A DNA stretch of 64,000 nucleotides, taken from positions 682,001-746,000 of the forward strand of contig SRSI01000028.1 in assembly GCA_005656395.1 (NCBI GenBank), written 5' to 3'. Positions 1 to 12,049 of this stretch are shown here, in pieces. The notes under the pieces are model-generated. The model saw only the letters and a list, made by a program, of their open reading frames with translations, made no database searches and was not told where the DNA came from. Positions within the stretch are counted from its first letter, which is position 1; every line of letters begins with the position of its first letter. The stretch comes from Strongyloides papillosus. Taxonomy: Eukaryota; Nematoda; Chromadorea; Rhabditida; Strongyloididae. A program made the position numbers and the translations under genes.

Positions 1-2451
1 AACAAAAAACTAAGGCTATATGTTGTTTAATGAATTATTGTGTAATATAATAATATGTATTATGATTGTCCTTCTAAAGTACTCGAGAGCGGAGAGAAAA
101 AAAATAATTCATCATTTTTTTCTTGAAAAAACACATTGACTGGAACCTATCATTAATAAGTTTCTTTATCTTCTTGTTTAATTTTTAAACTTTCATTGGA
201 AAAATAAGTGTAACATTTATATAAATATATTATTAATTAAACTTTTCATGATAAAAAATTCTACTTTATGGTTAATCAAAAATATGTTAACCTTTATATA
301 AAGTTGATTTATAAGGTCTTTGAATTGTTTTTTTTTAATTTCCATGGTTAATCATATTAATTTGTGTCTTTTTTTAATAAAACTTTATTTGTTTTTACAA
401 ATAATATAATAAAAATAACATTTCGACGTTTTATTTTTTTTTTCTATTATTTTTTCAAGCTTGTTACTTATTGTTTAGAAAAAAGTAGTTTTAAATATAA
501 ACTCTTTTTGCTACGTTATAAAATTAATTTTATCAGTATTAAAAATAGTTTTTTAAAATAATATTTTCCACGATATTTTTGTCATTTTCGGATCTTAATT
601 TTCATTTTCTATTTATCATATATTTCTTAATAAAATTTTTATTAGCCTATTTTTTTATATTTAGATATTTTAAAGGTCGTGAATAAAAATAAGTTACTTA
701 AAAAAATTAATAAAAATATTTATTAATATTGGTGTTCTCTATGTTTTATTTTTTTAGTTGTGTTTCTACGTTATATTTATAGCAAATTTTTCTCGTAAAT
801 TCATCCCTATATTTATTAGTAATAGATAAATTCGATTGTTTTTGTATTCTAAGAATGTATAAAAAAATATCTAGACAAAATAATGTACACTATCATTTTT
901 AAGTAAAAAAATCTTGATTTGTAACTTATTTTATTGTTAAAAATGCATTTATTAATTTTTTGCCATTAAACAATTTGTTTTCTAAAACATCGCCTTTAGA
1001 TAAAATAAATCTTCACTAAGTCATCTATTAAAAAAATTGCATTAATATGTAATAAAATGAATTCTGTAGGTTAATAGATTTGACATTGCTTGATGTTAAC
1101 ATTTGAACAACAAAATCGCTAGATATTTAAATGAGCAGGTTATTTTAATGCATGAAGTAAATTTAAGAAAATATTTTTAATATTAAATGTAAAATAAACA
1201 ATGCTTATAAATATTTATTAAAATTTAAATACGTCTGATATACGGCAAAAAAGTAATTAGAATTCTTGAAAGTTGTTTTTTATATACATTATATAAGTAA
1301 ACAAAGTTTTTGCTAGTAAATTATAACATCTTAAAAGTTTACTTTGACTCTTAATTTATATAATCAGATCATTCTGAAAAATTTATTTTCATATTTCGTA
1401 CTTTCATAATATTTAAGAACGTATTTTTTGTTTTACATATTTAAATAGTAGAAATTAATTTTTTAAATGTTTATAAAATTATTTATTCCAAACATGTTAA
1501 ACCCAAGTTGTTTGACCATAAAAATTACATATTTTTATAAAATATAAAAAAAATATCATCTATTTTCTAAATTTATTGTGGTGAGTAATAAAATAAAAAT
1601 TTATTTCTTACTTTCTCGATCTTTATTTCTATAATTAATCAAAAAAATACAAAAATTGTTTTGCCCTACATATTTTTTTTGTATAATTTATTTTTATTAT
1701 TATGATAGACAAAATATGTAAAAATAATTACTTGTGCTTTTTAAATATATTTTATGCACATGTTATATACAATTTGAAAGATAAATATTAAGCTTTTACT
1801 ATACAATAAAAAGTAGTGAAAGTTTGGTGATTTTATTTAAAATTAATGGCTTTTACAACACTTATTACAGTTGAAGTGATAATTTTTTTTATTGATGCAT
1901 ATTAACTCATAAATTGTGAAGGTTAAAAATTTTAAGGTTCTTTTTATAAATGTCCTTCTTCGCAACACACATAGAATGCTATATATGAAAGTAATTTATA
2001 TGTGGTATGATATAAAAACTTAATCTAATCAAAAAAGGTTCTATTGAATTTAATTTATCACTGTATTTTCAACCTAACAGACGTATTATAATTAATCTAT
2101 AATGTAAATATTCATAAATATTTCATGTATACTTTTAATTTTTTTTACATATACGGTATAAAGTAATTTTTAATTTGTTAATACTTTAAACTTTTTTAGT
2201 TATGTTTAAAATTGTAATAATTCTTGTTTTAATCTAACTACCAATTAATTGAGATAACTTAATGTAATAATATAAGACACAAAAAATACTATTAGAGATA
2301 AGCGTGAAATGTATCTATAATATTATATATTTTAACGCTATTTAATTTATATGATAATTAATTTATTACGACAAAACTAAAACAGATGTAGTTATAGTAT
2401 ATATAACTTTATTCTCATTAAGTTGATACTCTTTACATTTTCTTTTTCTAG
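1..2451. other. Intergenic DNA, no gene seen
   Basis: AT-rich sequence with many homopolymer runs and stops in all frames. Short open stretches (for example near 364-561) begin at non-ATG codons and are low-complexity Phe/Lys/Asn translations, as expected of AT-rich noncoding DNA. The last bases, about 2443-2451, are a pyrimidine tract ending in CTAG directly before the ATG of the next gene and look like a splice or trans-splice acceptor. Confidence 0.6.
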
Positions 2452-4494
2452 ATGTATCTTCAACTAATAAATTCGTATATTTTTGGCACATTAGCTATTC
2501 TTATTCTATCACTAATTCAATATTCCTATACAAATGTAACATTAACATCAAATGAAAAAGATAACACGCAAATACATAACATAGAAGATCAATATAAAAA
2601 ATCTATTTCGTCTTTAAAAATTATTGAAAAGCCAAGTTCGTGTAAATTTCAAAACTTTACGTTATGGCCTGAGTTTAATGAATTTAAAAATCCTTTTAAA
2701 CCACAAAAATGTTCAAAAAATTTTACTAATGATTATATTACTTTTTCTAAAGGTATCCTTAGCTATAACAAAAAGAATAAATCTATTGCATGCCAATATC
2801 AATGTAATTATGCCAAAAATGACTATGAATTATCTACTGGTGATTGGTTAGATATTGATGATTCTAAACCACAGTGTGATGTTTTTGAGGTACTTTGTAA
2901 TGATACATCTACAAATCAAACTGTATTTCAAGATATTTATCTTTATGTAAGTGATAAAAAAGGAATCCCTCATGAACCGTTAACATTTTTGGAAGACTCT
3001 TATCGTAATAATACTTTACATCATAAATACAATGTTCATTTAATTGTTATTGACTCAATATCTTACTATAATGCTTTACGTGGTTTACCAAAAACACTAA
3101 AATATTTACAAGATGAATATAAAGGGTCATTGTTTAAATATTTAAATAAAGTTGGATTGAATTCTTTACCAAACGCCAATTCATTTTTGATAAATATTCG
3201 TGTTCCAAAATTAGTCGATACGCTTAAATCTCGTAAGACAAAAAATTCAGACTACTGGGGAACTGGTTCGAGTTATTGCAATGCTAATCTCGACAATAAG
3301 CCATTTATTGTTAAATATTATCGCGAATTAAATTTTACAGTTATGAATGGTGAAGAATATGCTGTAACAGCCTTTAATTGGCCTAATTGTAAAGGATTTT
3401 CTAAACCATTTGCTCATCATACATCAAGACCATATGAATTGAGACTTCACAGTAAAAGATTTAGAAAAAATGGAATTTTTTTAAAAAATTTTAAACAAAA
3501 ATGCATTCAAGATTATGATTATCAAATGAAATATTTAACACAATTCTTAAAAAAATATAACAAGGAGAAACATTTTACATATACATGGTTAACAAATATA
3601 GCACATGATGAATTAACAGGATTTTACCATTTAGATGATTATTTCAAAAATTTCTTCATCAAAAATAAAAAATATCTTGATAATGGATTTTTAATTTTTA
3701 TGGCAGATCATGGCTTTAGAATTGGACCATTTCGTAACACAAAACAAGGTGGATTTGAAGATGCAAATCCATTCTTATTGATAGCACCACCAAAAAATTT
3801 ACAAAATGTAGATAGTGAAGTATTCAGGAATTTGAAAGCAAACTCCGAAAAACATATTTCTCATTTTGATGTTTACGCTACAATGCTTGATATTGCAACT
3901 GAGGGAACAAGGACAAATTTCAAGGAAATGAAGCCATTTAATTTTACAAAAATTGTGAAGAAAAATAAAATAAAAGGTTTTAGTTTGTTAAGAGAAATCA
4001 ACACTAGTAGAGATTGCTATGATATGGAGATAACATCAGAATATTGTTTATGTCAAATGGAATTTAAAGCATTAAATGAAACAATAGTTGAAAAAAAATA
4101 TAGTAAAAGAGATGATCAATCATTACCTCACGATTTTTCAGTGATACCAAGATTTTTGGCAAAAAGGTTTATATATGAAGTAAATAGTCGATTGATCAAG
4201 AGTAAATTACATGATAAATGCATAATATACGAAAAAGTAAAAGTAATACATGAATTGACGTATGTACTTAATGAGAGTAATAAATTGGTGTTTAAAATGA
4301 AGATTGAAATGTCACCAAGAGGTATATTTGAAGCTGTTTTTGATGAGCATGGTAATTTGGTATCTGATGATATTAATAGAATTGATAGATATGGACCATA
4401 TGCTGAAATTTGTGTTCCAGATCATATTAATAGGAAATTTTGTTTTTGCAAAAGTTTATTAAAGAAGGGCAAAAATAGTGATTTTAAGTTATAG
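2452..4494 (+). CDS. DUF229 family protein, alkaline-phosphatase-like fold
   Basis: Single open frame of 680 codons. Residues about 8-25 form a hydrophobic segment, a signal peptide or type II membrane anchor, followed by a Cys-containing luminal or extracellular region with several N-glycosylation sequons. The DUF229 core is visible: VIDSISYYNALRGLPKT at about residues 200-217 corresponds to the family's DSxSxxNFxRxxPKT block, and MADHGFRIGPFR near 416-428 matches its SDHGxRxGxxR block, followed by PFLLIAPP. DUF229 belongs to the alkaline phosphatase/sulfatase superfamily and is strongly expanded in nematodes; the substrate is unknown. The conserved Asp and His of the metal-binding blocks are present, so an enzyme is plausible but unproven. 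The ATG directly follows a TTTTTCTAG acceptor, suggesting trans-splicing at the start codon or an unseen upstream exon. Length is normal for the family. Confidence 0.88.
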   Translation: MYLQLINSYIFGTLAILILSLIQYSYTNVTLTSNEKDNTQIHNIEDQYKKSISSLKIIEKPSSCKFQNFTLWPEFNEFKNPFKPQKCSKNFTNDYITFSKGILSYNKKNKSIACQYQCNYAKNDYELSTGDWLDIDDSKPQCDVFEVLCNDTSTNQTVFQDIYLYVSDKKGIPHEPLTFLEDSYRNNTLHHKYNVHLIVIDSISYYNALRGLPKTLKYLQDEYKGSLFKYLNKVGLNSLPNANSFLINIRVPKLVDTLKSRKTKNSDYWGTGSSYCNANLDNKPFIVKYYRELNFTVMNGEEYAVTAFNWPNCKGFSKPFAHHTSRPYELRLHSKRFRKNGIFLKNFKQKCIQDYDYQMKYLTQFLKKYNKEKHFTYTWLTNIAHDELTGFYHLDDYFKNFFIKNKKYLDNGFLIFMADHGFRIGPFRNTKQGGFEDANPFLLIAPPKNLQNVDSEVFRNLKANSEKHISHFDVYATMLDIATEGTRTNFKEMKPFNFTKIVKKNKIKGFSLLREINTSRDCYDMEITSEYCLCQMEFKALNETIVEKKYSKRDDQSLPHDFSVIPRFLAKRFIYEVNSRLIKSKLHDKCIIYEKVKVIHELTYVLNESNKLVFKMKIEMSPRGIFEAVFDEHGNLVSDDINRIDRYGPYAEICVPDHINRKFCFCKSLLKKGKNSDFKL

Positions 4495-5108
4495 AAGTAC
4501 TAATGAATTATTAAATGTTTTAACATTAATAGCAATTTTTTTTAGTTAATTTTCACAATAATATCTAACAAAGTATTTTATATTAAAATGATTTTAAATA
4601 ATAATTTCCCTCATTAAGTTATATTAAAACTAGGCAAATTTTATAAATAACAGTTAATATAATTTTTAGCTAAATTCCTGTAAATAGTTATTTTCATCAA
4701 TATTGCTAAAATTTAAATTATTGGTTGCAACTGTAAATAATAAATTTGACTTTTTAGAACTGTACTTTCTCAATAATTTACAATTGTAATTAGAAATCTA
4801 CTTTTTTTAAATCTCCACAGTATCAAATATTTACTCTAATTTGTGTTAAAATATTTATATAATTTTGATCAATGATAAAATATTTATAACATTTTAATTG
4901 GTGGTAAAACTCAACACCGAAAATCTACCAAAGATTTTTTCTAGTGTAGTATTAGCCAATTTTTTATCGCTGAAAATAATTGATTGTTTTTGAAATCAAT
5001 AATAAATACAAAAAACTGATTTTACTCATGTCCGATTTTCTGTGAAATATAGAATTTTATTTACCCATATTCTTAAACTTCTTCATAGCTGAAAACGTTT
5101 TTCTTGTT
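4495..5108. other. Intergenic DNA between DUF229 gene and fold-back element
   Basis: AT-rich spacer. I see no open frame, RNA gene or clear repeat in it. Confidence 0.5.
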
Positions 5109-5570
5109 ATATATGGTGGGCCAAAAGTAGCTCCCCAGATATTTGCATATATAAATTCTCTTGTAGACTAGCTACAAAGATGTTATTATAGTCATTTTGT
5201 AGCCCTTGATCTTGCATAAATTATATTTTGGTTTCATAACAAAATTTGGATTCTAAACGGAGTTATAGGTCTTCAAAATTAGGTGTCATTTTTGGTATAT
5301 ATGGGATTAACTTTTTTATATGGAAAGATATTTAAATGTTTGTTGCTGATTATGAAAGTCCAACTTGTTTTGTATTTAATCCTAAAATTTTATAAATTTC
5401 GAAGTCCAGCAACTATGTTTAATTTTTTGAAAAAGAAAAAAAATCACGATTTTTGCCAAAATTTCGATGTTTTTTCAAAATTAAAGGACGATGAGGTAAG
5501 TTTTAAAAATGTTCTATAGATATTCTGACAGAGTAAGCAAAGCTCTATCGAATGAGTATATGACCTTTTG
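5109..5570 (+). repeat. Left long terminal inverted repeat of the 5.1 kb element
   Basis: Matches 6110-6566 in reverse complement with scattered mismatches, from GGTGGGCCAAAAGTAGCTCC through to AAGCAAAGCTCTATCGAAT. Confidence 0.85.
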
Positions 5571-6109
5571 AGCGGTTGACTTTGAAAAAAGTTATTATTT
5601 GCCAAAGTCGACTTTTTGACTCTTTCATTTGAAAGTTAAAATACAAATAATACTTTCCCCGATCTTTATGGTATTCTAATAGCAATAATAAAACTACTTG
5701 TACATACTAGTTAACAGATTATTACTTATTTATTCATACATTGTCTAAACAACCGAAATATGTTTTATCACCCAAATTTAAAAATAAAGTAATTTTTCCA
5801 ATATTTTCACAGATTTACTATCATTTTATACTATTTTGTATATTTATTGTCTTGTAAGAACAATTTTACGTGCCTTTTAAAATTATCATATATCCAATCG
5901 TAATTCCATATCCTCTTATTTTTAAAAAATAAGCATTTAATGATTAATATAAGAAAATATTTTTAATACTTTTTAAAAAAAAAAACATAATTAGTACCCG
6001 AAAATTTGAAAAAAAATTGACATATTTTCTTTTTTCTACTAGAATTATTGCGTAAAATAGTCAATATTTGACTATTCATAACTTTCTTTTAACTCAATAA
6101 AATTTAGTG

Positions 6110-6566
6110 GTATCATGCTTATTCGATAGAGCTTTGCTTACTCTGTCAGAATATCTATAGAACATTTTTAAAACTTACCTCATCGTTCTTAATTTTGAAA
6201 AAACATCGAAATTTTGGCAAAAATCGTGATTTTTTTTCTTTTTCAAAAAATTAAACATAGTTGCTGGACTTCGAAATTTATAAAAATTTAGGACTAAGTA
6301 CAAAACAAGTTGGACTTTCATAATCAGCAACAAGCATTTAAATATCTTTCCATATAAAAAAGTTACATCCTATATATACCAAAAATGACACCTAATTTTG
6401 AAGACCTATAACTCCGTTTAGAATCCAAATTTTGTTATGAAACCAAAATATAATTTATGCAAGATCAAGGGCTACAAAATGACTATAATAACATCTTTGT
6501 AGCTAGTCTACAAGAGAATTTATATATGCAAATACCCGGGGAGCTACTTTTGGCCCACCCTGTATA
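6110..6566 (-). repeat. Right long terminal inverted repeat of the 5.1 kb element
   Basis: Inverted counterpart of 5109-5570. It ends GGCCCACCCTGTATATA. This arm keeps the canonical CAGGGTG end better than the left arm. Confidence 0.85.
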
Positions 6567-8477
6567 TAAAAAGGATATATGAAAATTAATCTTGAAAATG
6601 TACAAATTTCAATCTCAAAATCGTCAACTTCTGTTTTTATATCGCAATGTTCATCATTGTCAAATAGTTTTTTATTATCTTTTATTAAATTGTTAAATAT
6701 TGCTTTTTCCTCTAATTAAGAAAATAAATTACAAGTTTTTGAACAGATGATTCAATTCAAAAGTAGGTTAAAAAAATATAAGACAACAAACTGCTATTTA
6801 TATAATTTAAGGGTGAAACAATACGTTATCTTAGAGATATTCAAAATAAAATCGTTGATAAAAATAAAAAATATAAAGGAATAATCTCTTTCAATTGATA
6901 ATCTCGGGAAAGTAAGAAAAGATTCTCAATGAAATTGATGTTCTTAGGGAAATTGGAGGGTTGTGAGTTCCTCAAGTATAAAAAAGAATTTTTATCTAAA
7001 AATCTCATTCTGTTAATTTAAATTCGCTTTAAATTCGGCTTGTGATTTTGTTGTTATTTTATAGATTCGTTGTCCCTAAAAGATTTATTATTGTGTATTC
7101 GTATCTATTCTTATTAAATTTATTCAACAATCTTAAAATATTGGTATAAATTTAAAAACCTAAAATACATTAATTTATAATCAGTTCTTTATTTATTTTT
7201 TGCGAAATATATAATAATGCATTAAAATATATCAACAGTGTCAATAATTTGGAATTAATAAATTTCAAATTAAAATACTACTGTGGTAATACATTTTAAT
7301 TTAAATAGCAAAAACAAAGAATATGTTGATTAAAGAATGGTGAAAAACGAAGAAAATGTTATTAAAACTATAGTATAAAATAATTTAATGTATTAGTCAC
7401 ATATGGAATAAAATTGTATTTTGTAGAGACAAGATACGTAATAATATTTGTATCCAAAGCAAAAAGTTTTTTTTGATTACATATTTAATTTAGAAAAAAT
7501 TAACTATAATTCCGTGTTTTAAAGATTTCAAACATAAAGTTGAATATATATGAATTATTAGAATAATTATTTGCCATGATGAAAAATCTAGTAATTATTT
7601 AGATTTTGGGTAACATCAGAAATTAGTTTAAAACTTAATTTTGTGTTTTTAAAATACCAGAAATGAAACATAAATTGTCTTTATATAATAAAATAATTTA
7701 ATTGTTAATACGGTAATAACCAAAATAGGTTAAATTCCTTTCTATAACATTCCTTCTCTATTTTTTGACAACTAAGGTATTACAAAATCATTGTCATTGC
7801 GTTAGAAGTTTCTGTCTATTTCTATTTACTCAAATAAAATATTTTGATAGTAGACATAGCTGAATTCCAACTTTAGACATCTGGATTTCTATAAAAAATC
7901 GTCTTTTTTAGAAATATATTTTTGAAATTTTACTATTGTTAATCACTCAAAATTAATTCTATTCGTGTAAATTGTTTTGTTTTCTGTTTCAGCTTAGCAT
8001 GTATTTCATATCCCTGTTGATTTGCCCTCAAACTAAGTTACATATAATGCATATACTCTAAGATGAAATTGATCTATTGCAAAATATATATACGATGATT
8101 AAATACAATATTTCCAAAGTAACTTTAAGCAAAAGATCCTATGAACTGCTTCCAAATAACTTTTTAACCAAAAAATGATTTAATACATATTAATAAGTAG
8201 AATTTTATGTGGGAAATATTAAATATATATTAAATTTTATGATTCATTGTGCACACTATTTCTAACGTAAATAAATGTAACAATAGTCATTAAATAATAG
8301 CAACATAAGATCGGTAGGTCTAGTAAACAGTTTATATTGAAATGTGTTTAGAGCTTTCCGTGTACTATTGTTGCGGTACTAAAATCAATTGGTAACATAG
8401 GAACGATCAGGAATTTTGTCCACATTAAAGATAAGCAATGTTAATATGAATACAATGTTTGTCTTCCCTCAGAACAG

Positions 8478-8501
8478 AATCCTCACCTTAAGGTGAGGAT
8501 T
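8478..8501. repeat. Perfect 24-bp palindrome, half-site AATCCTCACCTT
   Basis: The 12-base half AATCCTCACCTT is followed immediately by its exact reverse complement. It shares the core CACCT..AGGTG with two near-palindromes at 9073-9093 and 9123-9140. Function unknown: it could be a dyad protein-binding site, an RNA hairpin, or the end of a small transposon. Confidence 0.8.
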
Positions 8502-9072
8502 TTATTTAGGATTTAGTATACAGGAAGATGTCTTACAAAGGTATAACAAAAAATTTGAATCATATATATCAAGTTGTCAAAACATTGTATTTCGTAATTT
8601 TTTTCTACTTATTTTAACTTATTAATATTTCTATTTTAGGTGTAAATTAAGGAGTGCTAACTAATTATTTATAAATGGAATGAACTACAGATAAAGATAA
8701 GTTATTTTTACTTAAAATCTAGGTATTTTTTTAAACATTTGCATGGGATTGTTACTTAGATTTCAAAATTAACAGGAATATTCAAGTATACAAGTAAGTT
8801 ATTGTTTTAATTAATATTCATAAATGTTTTTATTTATAGGATGGACAATTTTTACTGTTCAAGCTTCTAGATATGGATAATCACTCAACTAAGGTTAATT
8901 TTATTAAATTATTATATGATTTGATGTTTATTGTTATAATATTTCTTTATAATAAAAATATTTTATCTGTTTGTTTTATTTATTGTTAATATAACTATAA
9001 ATGGAGGTATTATCAAAAAAGTGTTCTAAGACATTTTATTGGGGAAAGTATCTATTTTGTATATATTTTAAA

Positions 9073-9140
9073 ATCATCACCTCAAGGTGGTGAATGAGTA
9101 TATTCACAAAAACCGACGAAATCATCACCTTGAGGTGATG
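9073..9140. repeat. Inverted pair of near-palindromes, core CATCACCT..AGGTGATG
   Basis: Two imperfect palindromes lie at about 9073-9093 and 9123-9140. The reverse complement of the first (TCACCACCTTGAGGTGATGA) closely matches the second (TCATCACCTTGAGGTGATGC), so they also form an inverted repeat with each other across about 29 bp. The core is shared with the palindrome at 8478-8501. Confidence 0.75.
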
Positions 9141-9962
9141 CTTTCTCTCTGAGTGCGATCGTTTTGTTTCTTTCAAAAAAATTCAATTACTTGACAAACA
9201 GAGTTCTTTCACTAATTGATCCGTTCAATGATATGTATATTCACATATTTAACACCATTAAAAGGCGTTGATGTTAGTAAGATATAAATACCATAGATTC
9301 CATCATAATTTTTAGTTATTATTCTTTTCCCTCTCATACACATTAAATAAAGTTTGTCTATAATATTGTGGTTATCAAATAAAGAAGAAAGCACCTCCAT
9401 AAAAAACTTACACATTTATTAATGAGAATATATTAATGTTATCCTTATATAGTTTCTTTTATCTATATTTATATAAATACTTTTTAAAATATATATCTAT
9501 TTTATTTAATATTACATTGGTATAATAATATAATTTTTGGCTATGGAAATCGAATATTTTTATTAAATTATTAATATATGTTGCCTATAGACTTATTTCA
9601 TACAGTTAAACAAAATTATTTAACAAAATATTTTAAAATTAATAGTACGAGAAACTATAGACATTTACAAACGTTAAATTTTAATTCAAAAAGGCAAGCA
9701 TTTTTCTAATAATCAAGAATATTAAACTACTTAATTACCAATTTTAAATATCATAGTTTTACCTGCATTCTCTAAAAATACTAAAATACTTAAGCATTAG
9801 TATTTGCATTTAACAACATGTCATTTTCTTTACTTTAAAAATATTTAGAGATAGCATTTGTAAAAATTGATTATGTACATGTGTGTCGAAAAATAAGCAA
9901 TTTTTTAAGGAAGAATAGTATTTGACATGTGATTACATTTTTAATTCAGTTAATATATTAAA

Positions 9963-11084
9963 ATGACTGTTTACTTTAGTTCGAATATACCTACTATTAC
10001 CTTATGCGTTGCTTCACTCCTTGGTGTCGTAGTCTACTATTTCTTTAAAAAATATGAAACCGATGATGAAGGAAAGAATGGTGAAGAATTAGATTTTGTT
10101 AAAATTGGCAAAATTGGAAAATTATTTATTTATCCTGTCAAGTCAATGAAAGGTATTTCTGTGAGTTTGAATAATTATTAAACAAAAATTTATTATTTTT
10201 TAAAGGTGCCGTACATTGAATGTAATAAAACAGGAGGAAGTTACAATTACATAAGAGATAGAAGTTTTATGGTTGTTGATAGGAAAACATCATTATATAT
10301 TGGGGGAGGTAAAGAAAGAAAACTCACTTTAATACAACCATCAATGGATTATGATAGTTTAACATCTTCTTATATATTGACGTTGACTTGTGATAAAAAC
10401 AAAACTTTTGTTACTGTTAATTTGGACGATGTTGTTAAGGAAGAAAAACTTTTGACAGTTAAAGTTATTGGTAATGGTATAGGTGATGGTATATGTGAAG
10501 GTTATGATTGTGGTGATGAAGTTGGTGATTTTATTAAAAATGTTCTCGGTAGTGTTGCTGATCTTCGATTAATTTACCATTCTGAGTCATTATCTAGAAA
10601 GTTAAAATCAATTTACGGACCACAATATTCAAATACAAATGTAACCATAGGACCTCATGAACTTAGGTACCACTGTGATGCACCTTATCACATATTAACA
10701 GAAGGATCATTGAGTGATTTAAATAAAAGATACAAAGGAACTAATCAAATGGTCGTTGAAAGATTTAGACCTGTTATTGTAGTTAGTGATACCAAACCAT
10801 ATGACGAAGATTATTGGAGGTATATAAAAATTGGAAAGTGTTTATTTGAAGTATTAGGACCATGTGTCCGATGTATACAAACAACAATAGATCCTAAAAC
10901 AGCCGAAAAACATCCTAATATGGAGCCATTAAGGGAATTGAGAAAGTATCGTTTGACAAAAGGTAGAATTGAAAAACAGTATGGTATAAGTCCAGTTTTT
11001 GGTATACAAGTTAGTATCAAAGATAGTAATATAATTAAAGTTGGTGATGATGTTCTTATTCACTATAAAAAAATACAACACTAG
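9963..11084 (+). CDS. Mitochondrial amidoxime-reducing component-like MOSC protein
   Basis: Two exons, 9963-10160 and 10206-11084, joined across a 45-bp GTGAGT..TTTAAAG intron in phase 0, give 358 aa. Residues about 8-26 are an N-terminal hydrophobic anchor, as in outer-mitochondrial-membrane mARC proteins. The MOSC N-terminal beta-barrel domain begins at IGKLFIYPVKSMKGISV, which spans the splice site. The C-terminal MOSC domain contains ERFRPVIVV and GPCVRCIQTTIDP; the Cys at about residue 289 in VRC is the expected molybdenum ligand. mARC enzymes use molybdenum cofactor and cytochrome b5 electrons to reduce N-hydroxylated compounds. The second exon starts with an in-frame GTG that could be mistaken for a start. 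A C. elegans counterpart family exists, but I give no symbol. All features fit an active enzyme. Confidence 0.9.
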
Positions 11085-12049
11085 TTAGTTAGAAAAGTGT
11101 TTTCTGATGATATGACAAGGCAATACATTTTTTACTACCAATTACATGCATTTTTAAACACATTTAAATGGAGATTCGAGTAGTTTCATATATTCTAGAT
11201 CAAGCGAGAAATTTAATCTTCAAACTTTATATGTCTACTATATATTCCTAAATTAATATTATCACTTAAAGCAAAATATTAGCTTTATACCAATAATTTC
11301 TATGTTTGTAGAGTTACAAAAAATATATGATTCATATAACATATCTAAAAAATAACTGTATTAAAAGGATTTACAAATCTTTTCTTTGACGACAATTGTT
11401 TACTATATAATTAAAGTATTTAAGGTTAATGCAAAAAAATAATATATTTATATATGCATATATATAGATTTATATGAACTAAATCATAATTTGCCGATTA
11501 ACCATGTTGAAATAATACCGTTCTACAAATTAGTTTAACTGCAATGTTGTGTCAATGCATTTTTTGGGGTTGTCTGAAATTGAGTGCTCATTATGGCCAT
11601 GACTTCAAATTCTTTAAGTATAGACATTTTTATCATATAAATAAATTTTATTTTTGTATATTAAAAAAACAGACAGTATTTCTTATTTTTAATAAGTTAT
11701 AAATCAAAAGACATATTATAAAAAAGAGCTTAAATGTCTTGCTATTGTCAGTATTGTGCGCTGATAATTATGTTTATATAATAACATAAACTGCTGCTGA
11801 TTATTATAGACAATGGTAGATAATGAATATAAGTGTAATCAATTTCTAAAGTATTTATAAAAGCAATAAAATTATTTGAGCTTGCCATTTTACTACAAGT
11901 AAAAATTTTTAACGAATCTACCAAACATTTACAAATCAAATAAAATAAAATTCTTTAAATGATACAGATATCTCTACATATGTTAATATATTATAATTTA
12001 TTAAAAAAATAGTCATTTAACAAAAAAAAGCTTATAGCCTAACAATAGA
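11085..12049. other. Intergenic DNA
   Basis: AT-rich spacer. A minus-strand frame of about 63 codons (11939-11748) has no recognisable motif and is not called. Nothing else is seen. Confidence 0.5.

Larger units (their letters stand above)
5109..6566. mobile_element. Fold-back DNA transposon (non-autonomous), CAGGGTG-type ends
   Basis: The left arm (about 5109-5570) is repeated in inverted orientation in the right arm (about 6110-6566), giving inverted repeats of about 450 bp around a centre of about 540 bp. The outer end on the right, read inward, is TATACAGGGTGGGCCAAAAG; the left end is a slightly eroded version (TATATGGTGGGCC). TA flanks and a CAGGGTG terminus suggest the Tc1/mariner (IS630) superfamily. 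The centre has no transposase frame. The open stretches inside the left arm are by-products of the repeat and not a gene. Confidence 0.85.
6567..9962. other. Intergenic DNA with palindromes, no confident gene
   Basis: About 3.4 kb without a recognisable gene. The stretch about 8340-8520 is less AT-rich than its surroundings but shows no long frame. A minus-strand frame of about 66 codons (9415-9212, ATG start) has fairly gene-like composition but no recognisable domain and is not called. Three related palindromes near 8478, 9073 and 9123 are listed separately. Confidence 0.45.

Noticed and set aside
364..561. 65-codon plus-strand open frame
   Set aside because: Starts at GTG, low-complexity Phe/Lys/Ile, no splice or codon signal; expected by chance in AT-rich DNA.
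5283..5519. 78-codon frame that might be a transposon protein
   Set aside because: Lies wholly within one arm of a long inverted repeat and has no transposase motif.
9212..9415. Small minus-strand gene starting ATG with gene-like composition
   Set aside because: No recognisable domain, no companion exon and short; kept as a remark in the intergenic entry only.
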